DNA of 64,000 nt from Cristatella mucedo (taxonomy: Eukaryota; Bryozoa; Phylactolaemata; Cristatellidae), in NCBI GenBank assembly GCA_009760855.2, contig WPIO01000035.1:1894501-1958500 (forward strand), read 5' to 3'. The notes below the pieces were generated by a model. That model made no database searches. It was given only the letters and a program-made list of their open reading frames with translations, and had not been told where the DNA came from. Below, in pieces: positions 1 through 10,344 of the stretch. The number at the start of each line of letters is the position of its first letter. Within the stretch, counting starts at the first letter, position 1. The translations under genes and the position numbers were made by a program.

Positions 1-324
1 AATAATATGTGATCAAATGAAACGTTAAAAATGCAAATTTGTTTTTTTAGTTACTGACTTACTCTTCACATTACCGTACACTAGTGTTTTTGTTAGTTTT
101 TCCCTTTAGTAGCAGCTTATCGGCTCTGTTATTTAAAATTAGCAGACGTAGTAAGGCATGCAACTTTATAGTAGCGGTCAAATTAAAAGAAATATTGCAT
201 AACTAAGCGTTTAGTTTTTATTTACAAAAATTTATAAAATTTTTATTAGGTGTGATAGGTACCTTGCACTACAAAAGTAGAAGCGGTTATTAAATTTGCT
301 TCATTGAAATGTGCAATTACCTTC
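1..324. other. AT-rich sequence, nothing recognised
   Basis: No exon, repeat or RNA gene could be supported in this stretch. It lies to the left of an L2 fragment. Confidence 0.5.
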
Positions 325-518
325 ACGAACATATTGCAGGCTTGTTTAGATAAGGATATCACGTCCAAGTTGGTCCATGCATGTGTGAAGTCTTTTTATC
401 ACTTATGTCACTCACTGCTTTCCGGCTTACCAGATTGTGCAATCAGGTGGTTACAGCTGGTGCAAAACTCCATAACTAGGCTTGTTTCTTGTGTCACACT
501 GGCCACTTGCCGCTTTGT
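325..518 (+). mobile_element. L2-A LINE fragment (C-terminal part of ORF2)
   Basis: The stretch follows the 754-codon L2-A copy at about 33,700-33,890, including the residues ACLDKD and RWLQLVQNS in the segment after the reverse transcriptase. Both ends are cut, so there is no 3' UTR or ATT tail. Substitutions and early stops show it is dead. Confidence 0.8.
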
Positions 519-2937
519 ATCGGACACTGTGCCGTAGCTGCAAATACGAACTCCTTGTATACCCTGGTAGCTGAGAAGGCACCCACGTTTTTTTACCTCA
601 GCTGTTCTAACCTACCGAGGCGTGAAAGCTTCCAATAAAAAATTACGTAATTGTTCAATTTAAGTGTCATTGGTATGCGTTTAAAGGCTCAACAACTCTA
701 AATGGCTGGACTCGTAGTTACCTTCAACGACCCAGATCAATAAACATAGATTCCTATAGACAGTGATTGAGTTAGGAATACTGAAACCAGATAAATGTCG
801 ACCTCCAGCCACAAAATATCGCGCCTCAGTTCATAATATTCACAACCACAGTAATAAATTTGATATAGTTCCCTATGAGAACTTAATCTTGTTCCAGACG
901 CGATACGATTGTGGCAAGAAAATCTGGTTAAACAGACAATTATTTTGCTTTTCATTTTTGTGGATCTTACCAAAGTAGAGTCTCACGATATTCCTCGTCT
1001 TTTGATAGTTTGCCTATTACGGCAACTACTGTGGTTGCAATAGCATCACGGCATTATATAAAAGAAATCTCAACGTTGGTAAAATGCTAAATAGCCGTCT
1101 GAGAAATACTATACAGGAATCCGGGAGACAGTGTATCACATTAGGAATTCCGAAGCTCATTGTTTTTTGCAGCTGGTTTGTTAGAGATGAACCGATTCAA
1201 GTTAGACTTTGAAGGTTTTTTGTTTAATACGAGGCCTTTATAAAATGTCTCATTACACTGCTACTGTCAACAGGCCATGAGATGTTTTTCTGTCAAGAAA
1301 GAATCCTTCCAATTTTGCCCGAGTCGCTTAACGAATACGATTGAAATATTCAACGCTTAGCAGCGAAAGTTGACATTTCGATATCTTGACCCTGGAACTG
1401 GGCTGCATCTTTTAAGAGTACATTTTCTTTAGTCTGTGAAGGGGTTACCGGAATGTTTTCGCAATAGAAGTGCTTCATCTAAATACAAGAGGCAACTTTC
1501 TTGCAAGCCAGAAGGATTATGCCATTACATCTTTGAAAAAGGGCTTTCTTAGCTTATAACTTATATATTTACCTCGAGTTATACCTTAAATTTCATGAAA
1601 GCCGTCTTTGATGCATCATATGCATTCATATTAATTTGAATGATCCTTGTGCCAACTGGCAGGTTCTTCGAGGTCCCTATTACATGAAGCTTAATAGCCA
1701 CAAGTCAAGTAAAGTTCATTGATGGTCACAAAACATTTCCCTTAACACTTTTGGTCAGCTGTGATATCTGCAACGCTCAAAGCTCTGTCTTAGGGATCCG
1801 GACCTCAAAACTGCATTAGCTAGGGATCCGGATCTAACTGCTCCTTGACTTTCAATGACTGGGTTGCAGAAACGGCCGACGTTCTTGGTGAGCATAGCAG
1901 TCATGTGCTCATGTACCGTATGTTAGCATTACTTACTAATGATTGCTGCTCCCGGCTAATCGTAAGTGAGGCATACGTAAGACTCGTTTTAGCCATGTTT
2001 TATTCGTTGCTTTTGAAAAAGTAATACATCTTGGAAGCTTTCATTTTGACAAGCCTAGAAACGTCAATGAATGTTGCCCCTAAATTTGGCAGCTGACAGA
2101 AACTGAGCGTTGCCGTCATGCAAGCATATGTGGGCATCTCTAAGAGTACTAGAGACAATATTGTGTCACTATACTTCTTTTGTTAATAATATATTGCACT
2201 TGTGTTTGTTCGAGGCCTCATAAAATGACCTCCAGCCTCCGAATCAAGATTAGAACCCTAAATAGTTTAAATTCGGTAGAGCTTCCTTTTTCTATCAAAC
2301 CTAACCCAAGTACGGTTTAATATCAATCGAGGGCTGCCAGTTGTCTAAAATTTTGTTTGATTGTGTTTAAGGGTTTCTTGAAATGTTCTTAGATGACCTA
2401 AGCTGCTCTATCAAGCAGTTTGATAATGTGCAGAGGCTGACTGCTGAGGGCACTGGAAGATCATACCATGACGATGCAAATGCACAATTGCATGATTTAA
2501 TTAGTTTAATCCGGGGAGATCGCTTGCTACAATGTGGAATAATAAACTCACTGTACACCGTGCTAATTTGAGTCGGTAGATAAATGGCAGTTCGTAGGTG
2601 TACTGAAACCTGAGAGATGGGGAACTTTTATGTGGAAATGTTATTGGACAATGTGCCGATATTGTTGAGGAAACCTGGAACACTATTTCCTTTAATTTCG
2701 CGTCAAGACTACACCTTCCTAACACATATTTTGGAAACTGCAGCTGTAGTCTGGCTTGGACTATCAGAGCCTAAAATTTGAATGTGCATGAGCCTAATGG
2801 CTTGAACTGTTTAGTATAAACATGGAGCAATTTTTGCAATCATTCGATATGAAACCACAGCTGGCTTTAGGTTTTTAAAAATATTGGCTGTGTCGCAGTT
2901 CAGTTTCAGAAGACATTCCTAACGAGGGATATGGATT
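519..2937. other. Long stretch without a supported gene
   Basis: Only short, weak open frames occur here (for example near 763-978 and 2,383-2,571). None has recognisable domains or good splice sites. A first exon of the downstream receptor gene could lie here, but I could not pick one out. Confidence 0.4.
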
Positions 2938-3078
2938 GTAGGGTTTAAAGTAAAGGGTTCAGGGATTAAGGCTTACGAGTTAGGGTTTAGGGATAAGCGT
3001 TTAACATTTAGGATTTCCAGTTTAGTCTTTATGGATTAGGATTTCTGGTGTATGTATTAGGGTTAAGGGTTTATGGTG
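2938..3078 (+). repeat. Degenerate TTTAGGG/TTAGGG-like repeat tract
   Basis: Many imperfect units such as agggtttaggg and gggttaagggttt are interspersed with variants. A similar tract lies at 12,793-12,918. The units resemble telomeric heptamers or hexamers but are too degenerate and too short to be a telomere. Confidence 0.6.
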
Positions 3079-3155
3079 TTTATACCGGTATGTACCAATA
3101 GTCATTGTTCAGAGTACCGTTACTGTCGGCACCTTGTTATTGCCGGTTTTAATGA

Positions 3156-3259
3156 TTAATATATATATATATAATTATTAAATATATATATATATATATA
3201 TATATGTTTGTGTGTGTATATGTGTGTGTGTGTGAGTGTGTGTGTGTGTGTGTGTGTGT
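3156..3259. repeat. (TA)n followed by (TG)n microsatellite
   Basis: Two TA runs pass directly into a TG-rich run. It is low-complexity sequence of variable length. Confidence 0.95.
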
Positions 3260-4209
3260 AAGTATTTGAACTTAAACATTCATCAGCAAGTAGGGGAAAT
3301 GGCTTACCCCGGATGAGAATGTGTTAGAGGAAATCTCCTAGGTTTCACAGTGGGGAAATGTCCAGGAGGAGGCTTTGTCTGACAAACGGCACGGAAATGC
3401 CCTAGAAAATTCACGTACCACTTAGCACGTTGACGAGCAACACTCTCACTTATTATTTTGATCAGAATAACATTTTACATAAGCCCATCTATGATATTCC
3501 AAATTTATAGTTGTAACATTATGAGCTGCCATTGCTTTTAGTCTTTATAGAATCACAGCAGGAGCACAAGCAGGTGCAATCGCCTGATATTTCGCGGGTA
3601 CACTTGTCATAATGTTCCTACAGTTTGGTAATCCTACCAAGGCTTTACAACCAATTTTTCTGAGACATCAGCTGTAGTCTATTTTGAAAAACTCAGATGA
3701 AAGCCGGCTAGCCTTTTCCATTTTCTGCCAAACACATAAATAGAAAACCGAATTGCATGAAAGGTGGTTGGCAAATCTGTAACATAGTTCGATACATTTT
3801 GGAATATAAATATTTTTTTTATTTATTAAAAAAACAGCAGCGGCTTTACAGCGGCTGTAGGACAGCTAAGTCACAATGCATTGATAAGTATCCTAGCGGT
3901 ATCATTCTTATTTTTTGAATACTAGCCATGTCAACGTGCAGACACAAATCAGCGTTATCATGGCACTTTAAACGTAAAAACTTAATCTCTCTTACTTCGT
4001 TCTGAGATAACCCACGATACAGTCTGCTCAAGTAGTTCCTGTACATCACAAGTGATCTATCCATTTAGTGCACAGCAACCGACTTGGAGCCTAAGCGACA
4101 CATTAGCAGGCCACTCTCATGAATTGGCATGCAGTTCACATCTCTCTATAAAAAAAGGAAAGTCCCTCTATTTCGTTGGAGAATTGAGCATTTTCATAGC
4201 TTCTAGCTA
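3260..4209. other. Gene-free stretch with a possible repeat (3,290-3,420)
   Basis: The segment 3,290-3,420 shares words such as ggaaatgtcc and ggaaatctcc with the reverse complement of 12,672-12,790. Both sit beside a TTTAGGG-like tract, so they may belong to one unnamed repeat. The remainder up to the L2-B copy shows nothing I can support. Confidence 0.3.
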
Positions 4210-5640
4210 CTATTTTAGCTAAGGGTAACGAATTCCACTACTGCCTTGATTTCACCGTCTATGACCAACAAGATGCTGATGTGGTCATCTCTCTGAGTAC
4301 CTATGTTGCAACGACGACGAGAATGACACTGCCCTAGCTCTGCTAGATCGGTTGGCTGCCATCGACACCATTGATCTCGAGGTTCCGCTTGAACGATTGA
4401 GAACAACGATTGGTCTGATAAAGCACTGGCGTCGTTTAAATCAAACTTGTCTGATCGTGTTTAATGCGTATCGTGTGAAGGTTATTGCTCATACGCGAGA
4501 AGGGTCAGCTGTAGAGTCCCTCAAGGGTCTGTCGTCAATCCCTTTCTATACTCCATTTACACACCACCTCAGGGAAAAGTGATTTTAGCCCATGTAATAA
4601 GATATCACTTCTATGTAGACGATACTCAGTTTTATTTGTCATTTAAACCGACAGAATATGCTGCTGCAACTGAGAAACTAACTGCCTGGCTTGCCGATAT
4701 TTGATCCTCGATATCTAAAAACTTCCTATGTTAAATGCTGATAAAACCGAACTGCTGCTCATAAGACAGCCTAAGCGTGTGGCTGGATTTAAAGGCTTTG
4801 CTCTCCTAATAGATTATGCTAGTGTGTGACCATCACAACGTGCTCGAAATTTAGGTGTCGTCTTCGACAGCTTCCTCAATTTTTAAAGCTTCGTTAAGAA
4901 GAATGTTTGTACAGCTAGCCACCACGTCCGATCCCTATCCAAGATAAGGAGCTCTCTTCTACAGTGGCTTGTAAAAAAAAATACCTAGCTCCTTAGTTCT
5001 ATCTCGGCTTAATTATTGTCATTTCCTTTTGGGTGGCCTGCCAAAGCAAGCAGTTGTGCCACTGCAGCATACTATGAATATGGCTGCAAGGCTAGTCTTG
5101 AAGTCCCAGCGGCTTGAGCGAGTTCCTCCTCACTAAAAGAGCTAGGATTGATGCCAGCAGAGCAACGTATGCAGAGCAAAGTTCTTAAGCTGATAAAAAA
5201 GGCCCGCCACGGCTTGGCTTCTTCCTACCTAGATGAACTGCTGCATTAGTTTCAGTCTGTTTGCGTCATCGGGTCCTGTGTGGACAATACATTAGCTGTT
5301 CTATTCCAACACTTAAAGACTGTTGACGAAAGAAGCTTTAGCTCGGCAGGTCCTAGACTGTGGAACTTGCTTCCACAATTCTTGTGCAATGACAACTACT
5401 CTTCGAATACCGACTATGGCTCAACCTTCAACTGTGGTCCTGATCTGCTACTTCCATGCAACTTACTACTTCAACTACTCTCCTGATTCAGCTATGCTTC
5501 CCACTTTAACTTTATTGTGTGAGACGAAATCGGTTGGCTGCAGAAAGCTTACCGAAAACCGTTTAGGCTGCGAGTGTGCTATACAAAACTCTCCTGCGTA
5601 ACAAACACGTTGTGGAGATTCAGACCGAGATAAATTACAT
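4210..5640 (+). mobile_element. L2-B LINE copy, RT to 3' end, decayed
   Basis: Translated pieces in shifting frames follow an L2 reverse transcriptase. The first RT block appears near 4,340-4,390 as LAAIDTIDLEVPLERL. Next come LNADKTELLLI and ARNLGVVFDS. The C-terminal piece RSFSSAGPRLWNLLPQ lies at about 5,330-5,380. The 3' UTR contains the family words ttaggctgcgagtgtgctat and actctcctgcgtaac. Frameshifts and stops are frequent. The (ACATT)n tail is worn away here but present in other copies. Confidence 0.85.
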
Positions 5641-5987
5641 GCTTTAGTCTTCCTACTATCGCTGCACTAAAAGTGATTTTAAAGTACCAGTGAGGCAGTT
5701 TAGGAGCCACCCGAAGTATCTGTGCTAATTACAGAGAGAAAGTTCGTCATTCGCTCAGCAAGATGACGTGCAATGCTTTGGCAGTGACTGTTATGAAAGT
5801 GTAACAGACACACATAGACTACGTATGACACAACTAAATCACTCAGCGAAACAGGTAAACAGGAAGTAAGCTGGAGTAGCTACCGGAGCACGACAGGTAA
5901 ACGCAGTGGACAGCAGGCGGTTTTCTGTCACATTTTTCATGTTGCCTCGATAGTCCGACTCGGCATGATCGACCAACGTCGAAACGC

Positions 5988-5989
<2 letters not shown>
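5641..5989. other. Spacer, nothing recognised
   Basis: This lies between a dead L2-B copy and a CT microsatellite. No coding or RNA feature could be supported. Confidence 0.4.
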
Positions 5990-6045
<56 letters not shown>

Positions 6046-6056
6046 ATTCTCTCTCC
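5990..6056. repeat. (CT)n microsatellite
   Basis: A nearly pure CT run directly abuts the 5' end of an L2-A fragment. Confidence 0.95.
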
Positions 6057-6059
6057 ATC

Positions 6060-6646
6060 ACTTTGCAACATCACACCACTTCTAGACGACTTGCACTGGC
6101 TACCAGTCAAGCAACACATTTATTACAAGGTTTTGAGGCTCACTTTTACGTCACTTCATCCTTTAGCTGCATGCTATCTCTCAGATCTACTGCCCCACCA
6201 GGCCAAGCTTCATACCACCCACTTTTTCGGAATCCAGCAGTTTACCAATACCTCGTACAAGCCATAAAACCTTTGGAGACCTTTTATTTATTTCGTTTGC
6301 TTCCAAAGTGTGGAACTCATTCCAGACTTGCTTCAGAATGACCCCTGACTTGAACACATTTAAAAAGAACTTTAAATCACATCTAGTTACGACAGCAATT
6401 AGTGGGTCCCTGTGATTCGTCCTTCGTGAGCTAATGGGTGCTGACATGGTGTATGCTGCCACTAACTAGATTCACATGCTGAACCTGTGTATAGCACCCC
6501 CAACCATGCGATTCACGTTGTATATCAAGCATGATATTACTCACCATTCAATCGCGTTTCCCTTTTCAGCAAATCTAAAGTGCATAGAAAGAGGTTGAGT
6601 TCTCTGATGGTGCATTATAGTAGGCATTCTTACTATTATTATTATT
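6060..6646 (+). mobile_element. L2-A LINE, 5'-truncated, with ATT tail
   Basis: It begins at the conserved segment LHWLPVKQ and runs through the C-terminus and 3' UTR, including a worn gcaaatctaaagtgcatag block, to a short ATT repeat. Truncation at the 5' end is the normal outcome of incomplete target-primed reverse transcription. The frame is broken. Confidence 0.85.
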
Positions 6647-6939
6647 CTGATGAAACTATGCCGCCCGGCTAAACACTTTGCTTGCTCACTGCTATCATGA
6701 TTTTAAAGTTCAGGGACCACCATTCGCAAGTGCCGTTTGGCCAGTCTAACTCGAAGCCTTGGCCGAGGGCCATAATCCTAGCTACATATTTTTGCCGTAC
6801 CTCACCATAAAAAGAGCACATTTTACAACTATGTGGAGCTAACCAATTTCCTACCCAAAGCAAGCCATTGTATTTACTAACTCTATGCTAATACTGTTGC
6901 TGCCATTATTAATACCAGAATATAGCTGAGTTCGTTTTT
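6647..6939. other. Spacer, nothing recognised
   Basis: No supported feature was found between two LINE remnants. Confidence 0.4.
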
Positions 6940-7165
6940 ATGAGCCCCTTCTCCTAATGAGGTCAAGTCATACCAATTATTCTGCTATGAGTCCCTCCTT
7001 CCCTTTGGTACAGTGGATGCAGTCCGTCGGATACCGAATGCTTACTGAAAGCCAATTAGGCTGTGAGTGGGCTCTACACAACTCTCCCGAGCAAAACCCA
7101 CATACTCTTTGTGGATTTAAAGATGACATACCTTGCATCACAATTCATTATTTCATGCTATTGAG
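6940..7165 (+). mobile_element. L2-B 3'-end remnant
   Basis: It contains gtcggataccgaatgcttac and ttaggctgtgagtgggct, which match the 3' UTR of the L2-B copies at 4.2-5.6 kb and 24.15-24.51 kb. No intact tail remains. Confidence 0.75.
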
Positions 7166-7475
7166 GGTGCTCTATCAAGCTACTTTTCAAAATGCATAGT
7201 TGCGAAATATGGCACTTCCATAATTTAGGATCCTCATGTGCACTGCCAACTGCCGATCATTGCACCTAATACTACTATTTTGACCGCAGCATGGTATTAT
7301 ACAGCACGTATTGCAATTCAATAAAATAGCTACCGTTCTGCCTTGAGAACATGAGTTGTATCGAAATTTCTGACGTCCATAAACGGAGGGTTTTGTTATC
7401 CATGTATAGCTCCTGGTTTATTTGCCACGGAGGTCCATTACGTTGTTCAGTAGTAAACGATCTAACCATATGCAG
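7166..7475. other. Spacer, nothing recognised
   Basis: Open frames cross this stretch on both strands but show no domain. Confidence 0.35.
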
Positions 7476-7660
7476 CGACTGCACACTAGGCAAGGTAGTA
7501 GCTTCTGTTAACATCTGTCTCATGGTCGTAGCTGCAAGTAGTGCAGTGGGTAATTCTGTATTGCCGTTGCTAGTGGTGGTGATAGTCACCAAGGCTTTTC
7601 TGTCACTATTTAAAGGGCTGCTTAATCATCTAATATTTGTCTTGTTGATCTACTTTAGAC
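7476..7660 (+). mobile_element. tRNA-headed SINE (family 2), decayed copy
   Basis: The head has gcacactaggcaaggtagt. The body has ggtgatagtcaccaaggctt followed by gctgcttaatcatct. These match the better copies at 39,745-39,945 (+) and 45,738-45,909 (-). The tRNA-like B box is badly worn, so on its own this copy would not be recognised. Confidence 0.6.
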
Positions 7661-8092
7661 GGTGTATTTTAACTCAAATTCCCTGATTAATGTTTAAGGT
7701 AATATACCTTGAAAACCGAGTCCGAATAGCTTACATGTAAAATTCAGCAACTTCTCAAACCCTATAATGGGATAACGTAAAATGCATGGCTGAATAATTC
7801 ACAATGCAAATTTTCTATGCACTCCCTCAAGTTTGTAACAGAACAAAGAGCTAATCACCTCAACGCCACTTCCATGGTAATGTTCTGAGTGTTTTCGTTG
7901 TTTTTTACGATAAACTGTATGAATGCATTCCAAAAAGTAACCCCAGATGCATGCAAAGTTTCAGGGTTCCTTGAAATAATGTACTACACCTCAACTCTGC
8001 AGGAAGGGCATTCATTTCGTCAAACTAGCACATTTGTCACTGCAGAAGTTGACAATTTTTCACGGAGTTTTCCATTCTTTTTGTCCCTCTAG
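7661..8092 (+). other. Intron upstream of the first recognised receptor exon
   Basis: The sequence ends in a pyrimidine-rich tract and AG (8,091-8,092) directly before exon B1. No upstream donor or first exon was identified with confidence, so the left extent of the gene is unknown. Confidence 0.45.
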
Positions 8093-8464
8093 GATTTCCA
8101 TCTGTAAGAGCCAGCAGATGGCCGTCTTCTGCAAGTCATGCTCAATGGAAACTGGGACTCCCATACTTTGCTTGTTGCGACTGTACTGCTCTGCCTGAAT
8201 TCCACATACTGAACGTCACTTGGACGGCCAGTGGACATACTGGGCAGGACCCAAACCATGCTGACCTTTTCAGCATAGGTAGCAACTACGCCAGAATAAC
8301 TCAAAGAGAAATGTGCCTTCGGAGCTCCACAATCTTTGTAATCGCTCACAACTACAGTAGAAGTGAAGTTGAAATTAGATGCACTGCAAATGTGATTCTC
8401 AAGACCGGCACTGCACTACCCTTCATGGTAACATCCCAGGCATTCTATGCTAATATCAGTGAAG
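8093..8464 (+). CDS. Receptor exon B1: Ig-like domain, type B
   Basis: This exon encodes an extracellular Ig-like domain of an unrecognised membrane receptor. It is 372 nt with phase-1 borders: the acceptor follows a pyrimidine tract ending in AG at 8,091-8,092, and the donor is GAAG|GTATAC. It aligns without a gap with exon B2. Shared landmarks, counted from the split codon, are Cys28, Cys29 and Cys31 in YFxCCDC, Trp44, Cys75 and Cys97. This suits an Ig fold (B-strand Cys, C-strand Trp, F-strand Cys) with extra cysteines. NVT and NYS are potential N-glycosylation sites. It is the most upstream exon I can support. The signal peptide must come from an exon not found here. The structure is read directly; the Ig assignment is inferred. 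Confidence 0.75.
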
Positions 8465-8924
8465 GTATACCATATTCAAACGTAATTTGTTTTTCATAAC
8501 CTGTCGGAATAAAAAAAGTTGTTTTAGAGTCAGTTTACAGTAAGCAGCAGAATTTCAAGTAGTTGTCCTAGGCTATGTCAGTCAACAGTTCTTTTGTCAG
8601 GTGTTTAAATCGCAGCAATAGTAGAAATTGAATCAATCTTACATTTTTTTATTTGTGCATGAGTGCACTAATTCAGATTAATCATCTTTGACTGCAATAA
8701 CTAACAATTTGTTAATCAAAAACCTACTTTTCTCTAATTTGAAGGGTTGGATGCATTAGTGTTGAATGAATTGTGATACTAGTTTGTCATTTTACCCGGA
8801 CTCGAATACCTTCATGCATTTCTAGCAATGTCTCTTGTTTAAAAATTACTACTTAAAACCCATTTAAGTTATTGTGTATAGTGGAATGTTGTAAAAATTT
8901 AATTGTGCTGATACCATGCATGCT
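8465..8924 (+). other. Intron sequence between B1 and A1 (first part)
   Basis: AT-rich intronic sequence follows the B1 donor. The intron continues to 16,152 and is filled largely with LINE and SINE insertions. Confidence 0.6.
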
Positions 8925-9115
8925 GCCATTAACAGTAATTCTATGCTGACTCAGTGCATGGCACATCTAACCACCATAAGCTTGCTGTTCATTCATCGTG
9001 CTTTCTCTTATCATTCAATCATGCTTCCTTAGCAGCAAATATAAAGTGCCTGGAAAGACATCGACTTTTACAATGGCAATATAAAAATGAATTATTATCA
9101 TTATTATAATTACTT
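8925..9115 (+). mobile_element. L2-A 3'-UTR remnant
   Basis: Words such as catgctgccattaacag, gctgactcagtgcatggcac and gcagcaaatataaagtgcct match the L2-A 3' UTR. A degenerate ATT-like tail ends the remnant. Confidence 0.75.
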
Positions 9116-9194
9116 ATATGCTGACGTAGACTTAAATAATCTGCAATTCATTATGGTTAATAATTTCCATTAAAAATGTAAGGTATTACCACAA

Positions 9195-9265
9195 GGTTTT
9201 ACCAAATTCTGCTTATCAAGTCACATGCAGATCTCATTTATTCTATTTCATTTGTTGATATAACT
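9195..9265 (+). mobile_element. Small L2-A fragment (end of endonuclease region)
   Basis: The stretch resembles 31,974-32,020 of the long L2-A copy, with attctgcttatcaagtcaca and cagatctcattta in the same order. Confidence 0.6.
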
Positions 9266-9399
9266 TAGGGTTCCCCCACCCGATATATTCCCTGTGGCTA
9301 TTTATGGCCTGTTATCGCATACACTACACAAAAAGAAACATTTGGCATACTGTCTGATGTCGCATTAGGTCAATATCTTCAGGCTGGCCTTCTTTAGTA

Positions 9400-9960
9400 G
9401 GTTTGTGAGAACCTCCCTGCATCCTGCTTTCACACTGTCAAGAGCAGGGCTATCAAATCCACGACCAATCCCTATGCTTAAATTACTAATTATCACTCAC
9501 CTGGGTAGTAGCTTAAGTACTGAAACTCATTATTTTGTGAAACATCGACCAGCAAGCATTATTAAGGACCCATTCACATTCCGAGAGGATGCATCTGTCA
9601 GGCCGGGTACATACCGACTTTAATGCAAGCATCATCGTGGGTGGTTTTATTAACGTGTGGGACCAAACTAAAGTTCTTCAGTCAGTCGATAAATGAGCAG
9701 TCTGGTTATATAGTTCTGAACGTGAATATTGAAGTCTCCAGCAATCAGAAACGGTGGTCACCCACAAGTAAATTAGTATGGATCGCTCAAGGGTCTTGGA
9801 AAAACAAGTTCGGATAGCCAGCAGCAGTTTCTCTATATCGCACAAGTCAGAGGCACTGTCTTCGCTGAGGACCTGGTTGCAACTGATTCAGACGATGACT
9901 CATGCAAAACATGGCATTTCATATAGCAACACCATTCTTGAACAAAAGTTGCAATGGGGT
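9400..9960 (-). mobile_element. L2-B endonuclease fragment, inverted arm
   Basis: Its reverse complement closely follows 10,345-10,660. The two together form a large inverted repeat, with ctgattcagacgatgactca here against tggtctgaatcagttgcaat there. The piece codes for part of the LINE endonuclease upstream of the RT. It is broken by stops. Confidence 0.7.
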
Positions 9961-10185
9961 CTCAACATTGTGGGGTAGCCTCTTAAATTCCGCCTACTAA
10001 ATGTGTGCTCACTAAAAACGATGGGGTCACTTACTTGCTTTCAAGCCGGCCAGGAGAAGCTAGATGTACATCTGCTGATTGAAAATTAGATGACACCTTG
10101 TTCCAATATGTTAAAGACCTCCCAGCACGGGATCTTATTCTTTCAGTGCGTGTGTTTTGACCATATTGGAGGCAGCATTGCAACA

Positions 10186-10340
10186 GTGCCGAGCTGGTTT
10201 GGTCTAGCGGTTAAGGTGCTAGCTCCAACCAAAGCCTGACTGAGGTCGTGGGCTCGAGCCCCAAGGCATTCATGAAGCGCCTGAAAAGAGATTAAGTTCT
10301 CTTGGGGCGCTTTATAAATTAATGATATTTAGTATTATAT
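10186..10340 (+). mobile_element. tRNA-headed SINE with an L2-A-like 3' end
   Basis: The head has tRNA-type promoter boxes: tggtctagcggttaagg (A-box type) and ggctcgagccc (B-box type). It is followed directly by aagcgcctgaaaagagatta and gttctcttggggcgctttat, which match the 3' end of L2-A. SINEs of this design are moved by the LINE whose tail they share, so L2-A is the inferred partner. The ATT tail is short and degenerate. The lack of a tRNA-like 3' end and the L2 tail argue against a functional tRNA gene. Confidence 0.8.
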
Positions 10341-10344
10341 TCAA

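Noticed and set aside
2690-3710. Possible type-B exon relics near 2,700-2,790 and 3,630-3,710
   Set aside because: Both share gcagctgtagtct-like words and loosely recall the LPSPWFG...CCDC region, but no frame, border or Trp44/Cys97 partner supports them.
4352-4582. A host gene fragment (76 codons)
   Set aside because: Its residues AAIDTIDLEVPLERL are the first RT block of the decayed L2-B copy.
7889-8092. A signal-peptide exon directly upstream of exon B1
   Set aside because: The frame starts without ATG, has only a weak hydrophobic start, and the strong acceptor at 8,091 shows that the sequence before B1 is intron.
10190-10262. A tRNA gene
   Set aside because: A- and B-box-like sequences exist, but the 3' part is an L2-like tail, so this is a SINE head.
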